From positions 1,687,001-1,751,000 of the forward strand of contig NC_015580.1 of assembly GCF_000253255.1 (NCBI RefSeq): a DNA stretch of 64,000 nt, read 5' to 3'. Source of the stretch: Novosphingobium sp. PP1Y. GTDB taxonomy: Bacteria > Pseudomonadota > Alphaproteobacteria > Sphingomonadales > Sphingomonadaceae. Positions 45,509 through 52,346 of this stretch are shown in pieces. A program made the translations under genes and the position numbers. How positions within the stretch are numbered: the stretch's first letter is position 1; the number at the start of each line of letters is the position of its first letter. The notes below the pieces were generated by a model that did not search any database, was not told the DNA's origin, and saw nothing but the letters and a program-made list of their open reading frames with translations.

Positions 45509-46113
45509 CGGTGCCTCCGGTTCTGATCGAGATGAGCAATGGCCTGCAGCATGTCGCGCTTTACGGTAAAGACAGTTAGGCCCAGGCGTGCAGCGATCTC
45601 CTTGTAGGTATATCCCTCGACACGGCTGAGCAGGAAGACCTTCAGCACTCGCGGTTTGAGTTGGCGCAGGACTTGCTCGTAATGGACAAGCTCCTCGCGC
45701 GCTTCAAGTTGCTGGTGCTGATCGAACTCGACCGGCCGGTCCAATCCTTCGACCAGGGGGACTGAAATCTGCGCAAGGCGGGTCGTTCCGTGCTGGGCCC
45801 GGTCGATGAGCAGATTGCTGGCGATCCGGCGCAGATAGGCCTGAGGCGTTGCCATGTTCGTCGAAGGGGCTGCGCGCAGGAAGCGGGTGATGGCTTCCTG
45901 CGCAAGATCGTCCGCCTCGTCCGGGCTAGCGAACCTTGCCTGCCTGCGAAAGAAGCGGATCAGCCTCGGGCGCTCCGAGCAAAGCAGGTCGGTCAGTTGC
46001 CGTTCCCGCTCGGCCGGGCTTGTGGCGTCGGTAAGTGGACCGCCGGGTTCGACGTCACCGGACGCTTCTTCCAGAGCGGCGGACTTACGCGATAACAGGT
46101 GCGGGGAGCGCAT
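45505..46113 (-). CDS. ECF (FecI-like) RNA polymerase sigma factor
   Basis: 202 aa if started at ATG 46113; an ATG at 46167 is possible, and neither has a clear ribosome-binding site. Region 2 is RLIRFFRRQARFASPDEADDLAQEAITRFLRA with YLRRIASNLLIDRAQ, and region 4 is LKPRVLKVFLLSRVEGYTYKEIAARLGLTVFTVKRDMLQAIAHL. It is expected to activate the lasso uptake genes when the receptor is occupied. The 46168-46441 region upstream contains its promoter and no other gene. Confidence 0.9.
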   Translation of the reverse strand: MRSPHLLSRKSAALEEASGDVEPGGPLTDATSPAERERQLTDLLCSERPRLIRFFRRQARFASPDEADDLAQEAITRFLRAAPSTNMATPQAYLRRIASNLLIDRAQHGTTRLAQISVPLVEGLDRPVEFDQHQQLEAREELVHYEQVLRQLKPRVLKVFLLSRVEGYTYKEIAARLGLTVFTVKRDMLQAIAHLDQNRRHR

Positions 46114-46441
46114 GGGCAACACAGCCTGCGCCGGCCAAATACGAAGCGTTCCCGGCAAGCGGGGCATTCGAAGCTAAGGTGTGCCGTGAGCTGAAGCGCT
46201 CCAGCCGGCCGGCCATTGCGGACGGGCGTGATGATGCCTGGCAGGATTATCCTGAAGACGGACGCCAGCATTTCCGTCTCATCACCGGAATATGGAACAA
46301 ACCAAGGACTCCGGCAAGCCCTGGCCTGAGTGAGGGAAGGAAGGGGGGATTAAATTGTTGCAAGAAGGCGAAATTATTGTGTGCTGTCACATGCAATTGG
46401 CGCTGGGCAATCTTGCGGTGTTGCGTTTAGGGTGACGGTCC

Positions 46442-47365
46442 ATGCGTACGGGAATTGATCATCTGCCTCCGGCCAAGCAGCGCGAACTGGAGCGCGTCGT
46501 CGCCGTTGTCTTCGAGGAATTTCGTGAGGCGACCGAGTATGCGACCGGTCCGCGCTCGCGTGCGCAGATCCTGAAAATCGTCCTCTTCGGCTCATACAGC
46601 CGCGGCGACTGGGTCGATGCACCGCTCTCGGCCAACCAGTACAAGAGCGACTACGACATCCTCATCATCGTCAGCCAGAAGGAGCTGGCCGATCGGGCCA
46701 AGTACTGGGCCAAATGCGAGGAGCGGCTGATCCGCGAGTACATGATCGAGAAGACCCTGCGCACGCCGGTGAACTTCATTGTTCACTCGCTTCAGGAGGT
46801 GAACGACGGTCTGGCCCACGGCCGCATCTTTTTCCTGGAGATGGCGAAGGAAGGCATCGCGCTTTACGAATCCGATGAGCGCGAACTCCATCAGCCCAAG
46901 CCCAAGACGCCCAAGGAGGCGTTGGTTATGGCGAGAGAGTACTTTGAGGAGTGGATGCCAAATGCGGCGAGTTTCCTCAAAGGCTTTCGCTTTTACATGT
47001 CGGAAAATGATTGGAAGCGGGCTGCCTTTCTGCTGCATCAAGCGACGGAAAATCTTTACGCTTGTCTGCTGCTTTCCGTGCAGAACTACACGCCGTACAA
47101 TCACAACCTCGCGTTTCTGCGCACCCAGGCCGAGCGCCTTGATGGAAGGATGGTCGGCATCTGGCCTGAAGGCTCGCGCCGCGAGCGGGCGATGTTCCAG
47201 AAATTAAAGGAGGCCTACACCAAGGCCCGCTATTCCAAACACTACCGGATCAGCGAAGAGGAACTGACCTGGCTCGGCGAGCGCGTCGAGGAACTGGGCC
47301 GGGTGGTCCACCTGATCTGCAGCGACAAGATCGCCGAACTGGAAAAGGCGGCTGCGCCGGTCTGA
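46442..47365 (+). CDS. Nucleotidyltransferase (MNT) - HEPN fusion protein
   Basis: 307 aa. The N-terminal polymerase-beta-type nucleotidyltransferase has GSYSRGDW (about residues 50-57) and the paired acid motif SDYDILII (about 71-78). The C-terminal HEPN domain includes WKRAAFLLHQATENLYACLLL with an R-x5-H arrangement like the HEPN RNase motif. In two-gene systems MNT is the antitoxin that AMPylates the HEPN toxin; here both domains are on one chain, so it may be self-regulated or act in defence. Confidence 0.83.
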   Translation: MRTGIDHLPPAKQRELERVVAVVFEEFREATEYATGPRSRAQILKIVLFGSYSRGDWVDAPLSANQYKSDYDILIIVSQKELADRAKYWAKCEERLIREYMIEKTLRTPVNFIVHSLQEVNDGLAHGRIFFLEMAKEGIALYESDERELHQPKPKTPKEALVMAREYFEEWMPNAASFLKGFRFYMSENDWKRAAFLLHQATENLYACLLLSVQNYTPYNHNLAFLRTQAERLDGRMVGIWPEGSRRERAMFQKLKEAYTKARYSKHYRISEEELTWLGERVEELGRVVHLICSDKIAELEKAAAPV

Positions 47366-47397
47366 ACGGTGTTGCGGCTTGCACCAATGTCCATGAA

Positions 47398-47434
47398 CGA
47401 TTAGATTTTAATCAAACTGATTGAAGGCTAATCG
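47398..47434. promoter_or_regulatory. Operator-like inverted repeat before the RHH/ParE pair
   Basis: CGATTAG (47398-47404) and CTAATCG (47428-47434) are perfect inverted 7-mers flanking an AT-rich core that contains TCAA/TTGA. The second arm ends one base before the antitoxin ATG. This is the expected place for autorepression by the RHH antitoxin. Confidence 0.55.
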
Positions 47435-47435
47435 T

Positions 47436-47705
47436 ATGGCAGCTGTTACCCGCGTCATCACCGCCCATGTGTCCGCCGACCTGGCGGACAAGGTCGATGT
47501 CCTGGCAGAACGGATGGACCGGTCGCGTGGCTGGATCATGAAGCAGGCCCTGACCGCCTGGATCGACCAGGAAGAGGAGCGGCACCGGCTTACGCTTGAA
47601 GCGCTGCATGATGTCGATGCCGGCAATGTGATCGACCATCAGAGCATCGTCGCCTGGGCCGAGAGCCTTTCCACGAAAGATCCGCTGGCCCCGCCCTTGG
47701 CATGA
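47436..47705 (+). CDS. Ribbon-helix-helix antitoxin (ParD/CopG type)
   Basis: 89 aa from ATG 47436; a TTG at 47421 would include the operator arm. The RHH fold is visible at the N-terminus (VITAHVSADLADKVDVLAERMDRSRGWIMKQALTAW), with an acidic toxin-binding tail (SIVAWAESLSTKDP). The stop overlaps the toxin ATG (ATGA). Confidence 0.88.
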   Translation: MAAVTRVITAHVSADLADKVDVLAERMDRSRGWIMKQALTAWIDQEEERHRLTLEALHDVDAGNVIDHQSIVAWAESLSTKDPLAPPLA

Positions 47706-47995
47706 AGATCCAGTGGACCAGCAAGGCCTCTTCCGACCTTGTTCGCCTTCATGAACATCTGAGGCCTGTCGCGCCCGATGCCGCGGCGCGCATTGTCCAG
47801 GAATTGGCCCGTGCGCCGGACAGGTTGCTGGATTACCCCCGGCTCGGCGAGAGGCTGGATGCCTTCGATCCTCGCGAGGTCCGCCGGATCATCGTGGGCA
47901 ACTACGAAATGCGCTACGAAATTTCGCAGGCCACGATTTTCATTCTTCGACTTTGGCATTGCCGGGAAAATCGGGGCACCGGTCCGGATAACTGA
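47702..47995 (+). CDS. ParE/RelE-superfamily toxin
   Basis: 97 aa. Typical segments are IQWTSKASSDLVRLHEHLRPVAPDAA, LLDYPRLGERLDAFDPREVRRIIVGNYEMRYEI and the final strand IFILRLWHCREN (family HxR). Translationally coupled to the antitoxin. ParE types target gyrase, RelE types mRNA; this fits the ParE branch better. Confidence 0.9.
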   Translation: MKIQWTSKASSDLVRLHEHLRPVAPDAAARIVQELARAPDRLLDYPRLGERLDAFDPREVRRIIVGNYEMRYEISQATIFILRLWHCRENRGTGPDN

Positions 47996-48016
47996 GCATC
48001 ATTGGCCGCGCGGCGC

Positions 48017-48427
48017 TCAATCGCTGCAGGAATGCGCTCCACCGCCTGAACTGTGCAGGCAACACGATGTCATGAGCATGTTCGTCAGCGTATCGAATAA
48101 TTCATCCAGCATGTCGCGAAACGGCGATGTAAGCTGGATGCCGACGCGCCGCAGGTCACTTTCATCGACAGTGCGCTCCACGAAGCCCTTGTGCACCATG
48201 ATGTCGATTTTGCGGTGTGCGCTGGAAATGGGAATGTTTGCCGAAACGCTGAGCTGCCAGATGTAGAGCAGTTCGCCTTCCCGGTCCGCGACATAAAGTT
48301 CGAGCAGCATGTCCCAGATCGGATTGGCGCATAGGCCGGCCCCGAGCAGCTCCTTTGCGAGCTTGCGCTGAAGGATCAGCGTTCGGCACAGGGCAAGGCG
48401 CTTGCCATCGGTGGGGGCGCTATCCAT
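48017..48427 (-). CDS. Winged-helix (MarR-like) regulator at the end of the quorum-sensing block
   Basis: 136 aa from ATG 48427, which overlaps the phyH stop by 8 bp. The winged helix is in ISSAHRKIDIMVHKGFVERTVDESDLRRVGIQLT; the helix LLELYVADREGELLYIWQLSVSANIP precedes it. The C-terminus carries several cysteines (SCCLHSSGGGAHSC), which might sense metals or redox state. Presumably co-expressed with luxI and phyH. Confidence 0.75.
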   Translation of the reverse strand: MDSAPTDGKRLALCRTLILQRKLAKELLGAGLCANPIWDMLLELYVADREGELLYIWQLSVSANIPISSAHRKIDIMVHKGFVERTVDESDLRRVGIQLTSPFRDMLDELFDTLTNMLMTSCCLHSSGGGAHSCSD

Positions 48428-49382
48428 GGGATGCCTGCGAACCGGGGGCCACGGTCGCGGAAAGCGTGGATTGATCGAGATTTGCAGCGGAACCCTCAGG
48501 GGCCTCCGAACCGATCGTACCGCTTCGCCATGCCCTGATAAGTTCTTCCTGTTCGGGCAACAGCGCGTCCACTGCGCCGGGCGTATCGAGCGTGCTGTCG
48601 AGCAGGAGGGAGGGGCAGCGTCCTTCGTATGTGCCGAGATTCGGGCGATGCACGCGGTATCCGGCAAGGTGCGCAAGGCTCCGTGGAAATTGCCGGGCTA
48701 CTTCTGGCGGGTAGGCGAGCCAGGGAAGCTCATAGGGTTTCAGCCACCCAAGGCAGTAGCTGATGATCACCCCGCGGCGGGGAAGGGCGGTGCGATTGGC
48801 GCCTGCCGCGTGCAGGGTCGAGCCGAGGAACACGAGTGCCGAGCCCGGTGCCATTTCGGCAATGACCGCTTCCTCGGGGGCGAGGAGCAATTCATCCTGT
48901 CGCCGGTGGCTCCCGGGCCACACCAGCGTGGCACCGTTGTCCTGCGTGAAGGCCGACAGCGGCCACATGACGTTGATCAGGAATTCCATACCGCGTTTGC
49001 GGTCAACGAAGCCGCTACAAGGCCACATGTCCTGATCGCGATGGGGCACCTGTTGGCTCGCCCCGGGAGTGAGCTCGACCGCCTGGGTCAGATTGAGCGA
49101 GAAATGATCGCACCATGGCCCCAGCATGTCGTGGGCAATCCGGAGGATCAGGTCGTGCTCTACCAGGTCCGAGACGTGTGGCGACCGCTTAAGGAGGCCG
49201 GCGAAACGCCGGGTTCCGGCGCCGGAAAAGCTGCCTTCTGAATATCCGATGGCGGCAAATTGCGCGTCGAGGTCGGTGCCGAGGGCTGCGATCAGATCGG
49301 CCGTAACCAGATCGTTGATGATGGCGTAGCCCTGTTCATGGAGATCGGCCACGCACCGGGCGTATGGAGAGGCAGTGCTCAT
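48420..49382 (-). CDS. Phytanoyl-CoA dioxygenase (PhyH) family protein
   Basis: 320 aa from ATG 49382 (GGAGAGAA upstream; that stretch overlaps the luxI stop region). The Fe(II)/2-oxoglutarate fold has the facial triad H-x-D in QQVPHRDQDM and a distal His in FLGSTLHAAGANR, followed by a 2-oxoglutarate-binding Arg (ALPRRGVIISY). PhyH genes are repeatedly found beside luxI in Sphingomonadaceae, where they may modify the acyl-homoserine lactone or a metabolite under its control; the reaction is not known. Confidence 0.85.
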   Translation of the reverse strand: MSTASPYARCVADLHEQGYAIINDLVTADLIAALGTDLDAQFAAIGYSEGSFSGAGTRRFAGLLKRSPHVSDLVEHDLILRIAHDMLGPWCDHFSLNLTQAVELTPGASQQVPHRDQDMWPCSGFVDRKRGMEFLINVMWPLSAFTQDNGATLVWPGSHRRQDELLLAPEEAVIAEMAPGSALVFLGSTLHAAGANRTALPRRGVIISYCLGWLKPYELPWLAYPPEVARQFPRSLAHLAGYRVHRPNLGTYEGRCPSLLLDSTLDTPGAVDALLPEQEELIRAWRSGTIGSEAPEGSAANLDQSTLSATVAPGSQASHG

Positions 49383-49396
49383 GGTTCTCTCCATCA

Positions 49397-50020
49397 TCAC
49401 TGGCTCAGGGCAACAAGCGGCGCGAGTGTCTCCGACCATATTCCGGTCGCTTCCAGCCGCGCGGGCGTTTCGTCGTCGATGTGGATCATCAGGGCGGCGA
49501 GCATGCCGCAGGGAAGATCGTGCGGCAGACCAAGAGGCTCGCAGCGCCATCCGAATGAAAGAATCTGGTTGTACCAGGGCATGTCGGCCACACAGCAATA
49601 AGCGCGAACGCCGTTATCCCGCGCGAAGACCGTCAGGGCCGTCGCCAGTTGATTGCGAACGTACCGTCGCTCGGCCGCGCGGATGCTACGGGACAGGCAC
49701 AGCCGCGAAATCTCCCAGACATCCGGTGCGCTCGGCGCCCCAAGATCGCAGAGGCCCGGGAACACATCTCCCAGAACATGGGGCTGGGTGGTGGGCAAGA
49801 GCCGCAGCGAACCCAGATGCTTGCCGTCGGTGCCCGCGATGATGAGATAGATCGTCGAGGGCGTGTCGAACTGGTCGATTTCGTAGCGTCCATCGAGCGC
49901 GGGCAAATCCCAGCGCAGCAGATCGATGAATACGCGTTTGCGTTCCTGGTACATCTGGGCAAGCAGCGCGCCTTGCGCCGCTTCCCATCCGCCTTGAATG
50001 ACGTGGGCCATGTTCGCCAT
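49397..50020 (-). CDS. LuxI-family acyl-homoserine-lactone synthase
   Basis: 207 aa from ATG 50020; TTG 50038 and ATG 50011 are alternatives with equally weak ribosome-binding sites. LuxI landmarks are RKRVFIDLLRWDLPALDGRYEIDQFDTPSTIYLI (conserved R, F, W, D, E, D), HLGSLRLLPTTQPHVLGDVFP, and VWEISRLCLSRS. It makes an AHL from S-adenosylmethionine and acyl-ACP. Acyl length cannot be predicted from sequence. Confidence 0.92.
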   Translation of the reverse strand: MANMAHVIQGGWEAAQGALLAQMYQERKRVFIDLLRWDLPALDGRYEIDQFDTPSTIYLIIAGTDGKHLGSLRLLPTTQPHVLGDVFPGLCDLGAPSAPDVWEISRLCLSRSIRAAERRYVRNQLATALTVFARDNGVRAYCCVADMPWYNQILSFGWRCEPLGLPHDLPCGMLAALMIHIDDETPARLEATGIWSETLAPLVALSQ

Positions 50021-50069
50021 CTCTTGTTGTGATGGCAAAAGGATCGGGGAAACCGCCCGTCAGGAAAAT

Positions 50070-50085
50070 TCCTCTATTTAGAGGA
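50070..50085 (-). terminator. Small hairpin at the luxR stop codon
   Basis: On the minus strand, TCCTCT AAAT AGAGGA followed by ATTTTCC; the luxR TAG stop is inside it. It is a weak stem, perhaps an attenuator between luxR and luxI. Confidence 0.35.
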
Positions 50086-50841
50086 TGTCCGGCGCAGACT
50101 GTGAAAGCAGATATGCCCATCGAACAAGGACCGGAACACCAGCGCAGCCCGCTTGAAAACACCGCATTTCCGCATGGCGGCGGTGATGTGCTGATGAACC
50201 GTCGCTTCGGAGAGGCCCAGGGCGTGGGCGATCTGAGTATCCCCCATGCCGGATGCGACCAACCCCACGCAATCGACTTCGCGCGGGCTGAATCGTGGCA
50301 GGGTCGGCACCGTCTGCTCAAGGCCAAGGCGCAAGCGCACCAGTTTGCGTGCGGTTTCGAAGCCAAATCCTGCGACTATGTGGGTGGCCCCCCGAATTTG
50401 CGGTGTCATGGAAACAGGCTGCGAGGTCGCAAAGGAGCAGGTTCCCCGGTATTCTCCCGGCGAATGCACGGGTACGGTGATGCCATCCTGGAGGCCGAAG
50501 CTGGCACCCTCCTTCAATATGGTGCGCTGGCGCTTGCTCTGGATTACTTCTGTTCCGATGGCATGCCATGCGTAAGGCGTGTTGCGGCCGATGCTGGCAG
50601 CATGCACTGGATCGTCGAGATAGTAGCGCTCCGTCAGGATTCGTTCGACCCAGCCGTCGGGGTAGTTCGATATCGCAACCGCGTCTTCGGACGCTGCCAC
50701 GAGGTCGACATGGCTGACGAACGCAAATTGCTCGAAGCCCAGCCTGCGGGTCGTCTCCAGCATGAGGTCAAAGAAGTCCGCATCTGACCGCACCTGGCCG
50801 AGGCAGAGAAGGAACTCGATAAGCTCTGAACCGATAAACAT
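50074..50841 (-). CDS. LuxR-family quorum-sensing regulator
   Basis: 255 aa from ATG 50841 (AGGGGAAG upstream). The autoinducer-binding domain is residues 10-165 (YYLDDPVHAASIGRNTPYAWHAI, FGLQDGITVPVHSPGEYRGTCSF). The LuxR HTH is residues 190-245 (FSPREVDCVGLVASGMGDTQIAHALGLSEATVHQHITAAMRKCGV). It is upstream of luxI on the same strand, separated by 53 bp. No obvious 20-bp lux box was found by eye. 50842-51122 (281 bp) shows no gene. Confidence 0.92.
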   Translation of the reverse strand: MFIGSELIEFLLCLGQVRSDADFFDLMLETTRRLGFEQFAFVSHVDLVAASEDAVAISNYPDGWVERILTERYYLDDPVHAASIGRNTPYAWHAIGTEVIQSKRQRTILKEGASFGLQDGITVPVHSPGEYRGTCSFATSQPVSMTPQIRGATHIVAGFGFETARKLVRLRLGLEQTVPTLPRFSPREVDCVGLVASGMGDTQIAHALGLSEATVHQHITAAMRKCGVFKRAALVFRSLFDGHICFHSLRRTSSK

Positions 50842-51122
50842 CCGACACTTCCCCTGTTGAAGCGCAGGCATTCGGCTTGGCTGGTCAGCAATCCTCCATC
50901 GCAATATCGCGGTGCCCCCGCTCAGCCAGGCCATTCGCCTGCAGTCAGCACACGCGGCAGGGCGTGAATTTGGTATCGACGTTCCATCGGAGACGTAGTT
51001 TGCATCCGATTTCGCGCCGGGGCTGGATCACGCCAAGCCGCAGTTGGAGAATGACATTTATGTGACGCTGCGATGGGTTACATTTTGGAAATGCCGTCTG
51101 CGTTTTGCTCCAGACGTCCGGA

Positions 51123-51320
51123 TTATTTCGCATGGTAGTCCTTGGGCGACTCCATCCATTCCAGCACCGACGACAACCGCCAACCCACTGCTCTTGCGCC
51201 TATGGGGATTTGAGGGGGGAAGGTGCCTTCGGCAATCATTCGGTAGATTGCCGCGCGGGAGCGTCCGGTTTTCCTGGTGACGTCCCCCATTCGGAGGAAT
51301 CTGTCTTCGTGTTCGTTCAT
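51123..51320 (-). CDS. AlpA-family DNA-binding regulator / excisionase-like
   Basis: 65 aa. Typical AlpA pattern: RFLRMGDVTRKTGRSRAAIYRMIAEGTFPPQIPIGARAVGWRLSSVLEWMES. Such proteins regulate integrases of P4-like elements, and an integrase lies 1 kb away. It probably belongs to the same integrative element. Confidence 0.87.
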   Translation of the reverse strand: MNEHEDRFLRMGDVTRKTGRSRAAIYRMIAEGTFPPQIPIGARAVGWRLSSVLEWMESPKDYHAK

Positions 51321-51533
51321 GCAAACCGATCCTTCATCGGTCTGCCCGCTGTTCCAAATCTGCTGGAAAGGCCGCTCGAAGGCAAGGCTTTATGAAGAGC
51401 GGGAAGGCTGGAAAGGGGAGGAATGCTGTTTCAGCTGCTCCCGTTGGCGGCATAAGCGCCAGGCCCGGTGGTGGGAGCGTCATCGGCTGGTTGGTCTGTG
51501 ACGTCTGGTATACCTTCCTGCCCAGCCTGCGCT

Positions 51534-51611
51534 CTAATCTTGGTTGCCCGGTCTTCGATCTCCACTGCTCGTCGCGACCAGCCGTTCGTCGTAATGGATC
51601 GGGATATCCAT
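51534..51611 (-). pseudogene. hipA remnant (first residues only)
   Basis: Starting at ATG 51611, two bases after the hipB stop, the frame reads MDIPIHYDERLVAT, like the start of HipA kinases, then turns into unrelated residues and stops after 25 codons. The rest of hipA is missing; 51321-51533 holds no recognisable gene. Confidence 0.5.
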
Positions 51612-51613
51612 GT

Positions 51614-51832
51614 TTAGGCCTGGGAACTGCCGGTAGCGGCCAGTCGCAGTCTGACGGAATGGGCTGCGGCAAGAGCTTTGCCTAGTTGTGCAGTAAGCTT
51701 GCCGGCTTCGAGATCGACGATAAACCTTTCCCCGCTGTTGATGGCAAGTGCCAGATCCCGCTGGGTAAGGCGAAGGGCCTTGCGGGAAGCGGCGACAACG
51801 GCGCCGAATTGGGGGTCATCTTCGATGGCCAT
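51614..51832 (-). CDS. HipB-like XRE antitoxin/repressor
   Basis: 72 aa. XRE HTH: AASRKALRLTQRDLALAINSGERFIVDLEAGKLTAQLGKALAAAHSVRLRL, the size and pattern of HipB. The toxin partner is reduced to a fragment. Two palindromic operators lie immediately upstream, so the gene probably still represses itself. Confidence 0.83.
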   Translation of the reverse strand: MAIEDDPQFGAVVAASRKALRLTQRDLALAINSGERFIVDLEAGKLTAQLGKALAAAHSVRLRLAATGSSQA

Positions 51833-51833
51833 T

Positions 51834-51902
51834 TTCTTACCGATCGGGAAGAATGCCCGTCGGCAGGAGGCAATCGGTCATATTTCTTCCCGATCGGTAA
51901 GA
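51834..51902. promoter_or_regulatory. Twin palindromic operators of the hipB-like gene
   Basis: TTCTTACCGATCGGGAAGAA (51834-51853) and TTCTTCCCGATCGGTAAGA (51884-51902). Each is an imperfect palindrome TCTTnCCGATCGGnAAGA, and the two copies are exact reverse complements of one another, centres about 49-50 bp apart. They begin 2 bp upstream of the hipB-like ATG, where HipB family repressors bind. Confidence 0.75.
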
Positions 51903-52094
51903 TGTGCGGATGTGCGTTGTCAGGAATTCACATGTGGCAGGTCGTTGATGTTTGCCTTCTCTCGTTCGTCTGAGAGCGAATTAGGAAGGAGGGACGCGGG
52001 GCAATCGGTTTGACGTTTGAGGTAAATTGCAGGTAGGAAAGACCCCGCAATTACAACCGATAAGCGGCTGTTTTGCTGACCCAAAATGGAAAGA

Positions 52095-52112
52095 GGGTCC
52101 CAAAGAGGACCC
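52095..52112. terminator. Hairpin GGGTCC/GGACCC
   Basis: Six-bp perfect stem with a CAAAGA loop. On the minus strand it is followed by TCTTTCCATTTTGG, a modest U-rich tail, so it could terminate minus-strand transcription. 51903-52346 contains no gene. Confidence 0.35.
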
Positions 52113-52167
52113 CTGATCGACATCAACGAGGAAAATGCCCATGATTCAGCACATTATGGGCGTGGTT

Positions 52168-52188
52168 TGGCGGACTCCCGCTCCGCCA
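52168..52188 (+). other. Candidate attachment site upstream of the integrase
   Basis: TGGCGGA CTCCCGC TCCGCCA is a perfect 7-bp hairpin, and the string CTCCCGCTCCGCCA resembles the 3' end of a tRNA gene, the usual target of P4-type integrases. It is about 160 bp before the integrase. No complete tRNA cloverleaf is present here. Confidence 0.3.
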
Positions 52189-52300
52189 CTTTCTAATCTC
52201 TTCCGATCTCATGGCGTCCCGAGGGGCGCATAAATGCGTTATTTCTTGCGCATTTACAGTCTCCGTGTATTTCATATGTTCTCATGCAAGCGCAGGTGGC

Positions 52301-52343
52301 TTGGGGGCATTATGGGGGCATCAATTTTCGGGATTGGGGGCAC
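52301..52343 (+). repeat. Three phased direct repeats before the integrase
   Basis: TTGGGGGCAT (52301-52310), ATGGGGGCAT (52312-52321) and TTGGGGGCAC (52334-52343), with starts 11 and 22 bp apart, i.e. on the same face of the helix. They end 3 bp before the GTG start and are probably arm-type or regulator binding sites. Confidence 0.6.
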
Positions 52344-52346
52344 TGG

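Noticed and set aside
51334..51672. 112-codon minus-strand ORF
   Set aside because: Overlaps the end of hipB in another frame; Pro/Arg-rich with no homology pattern. The hipA remnant explains the segment better.
52168..52188. A complete tRNA gene at the integrase side
   Set aside because: Only a 3'-end-like string is present; no D-arm or anticodon arm could be folded upstream.
52301..52343. Short CRISPR-like array from the TGGGGGCA repeats
   Set aside because: Repeats are only 10 bp, with 1-12 bp between them; no cas genes. They fit integrase arm sites instead.
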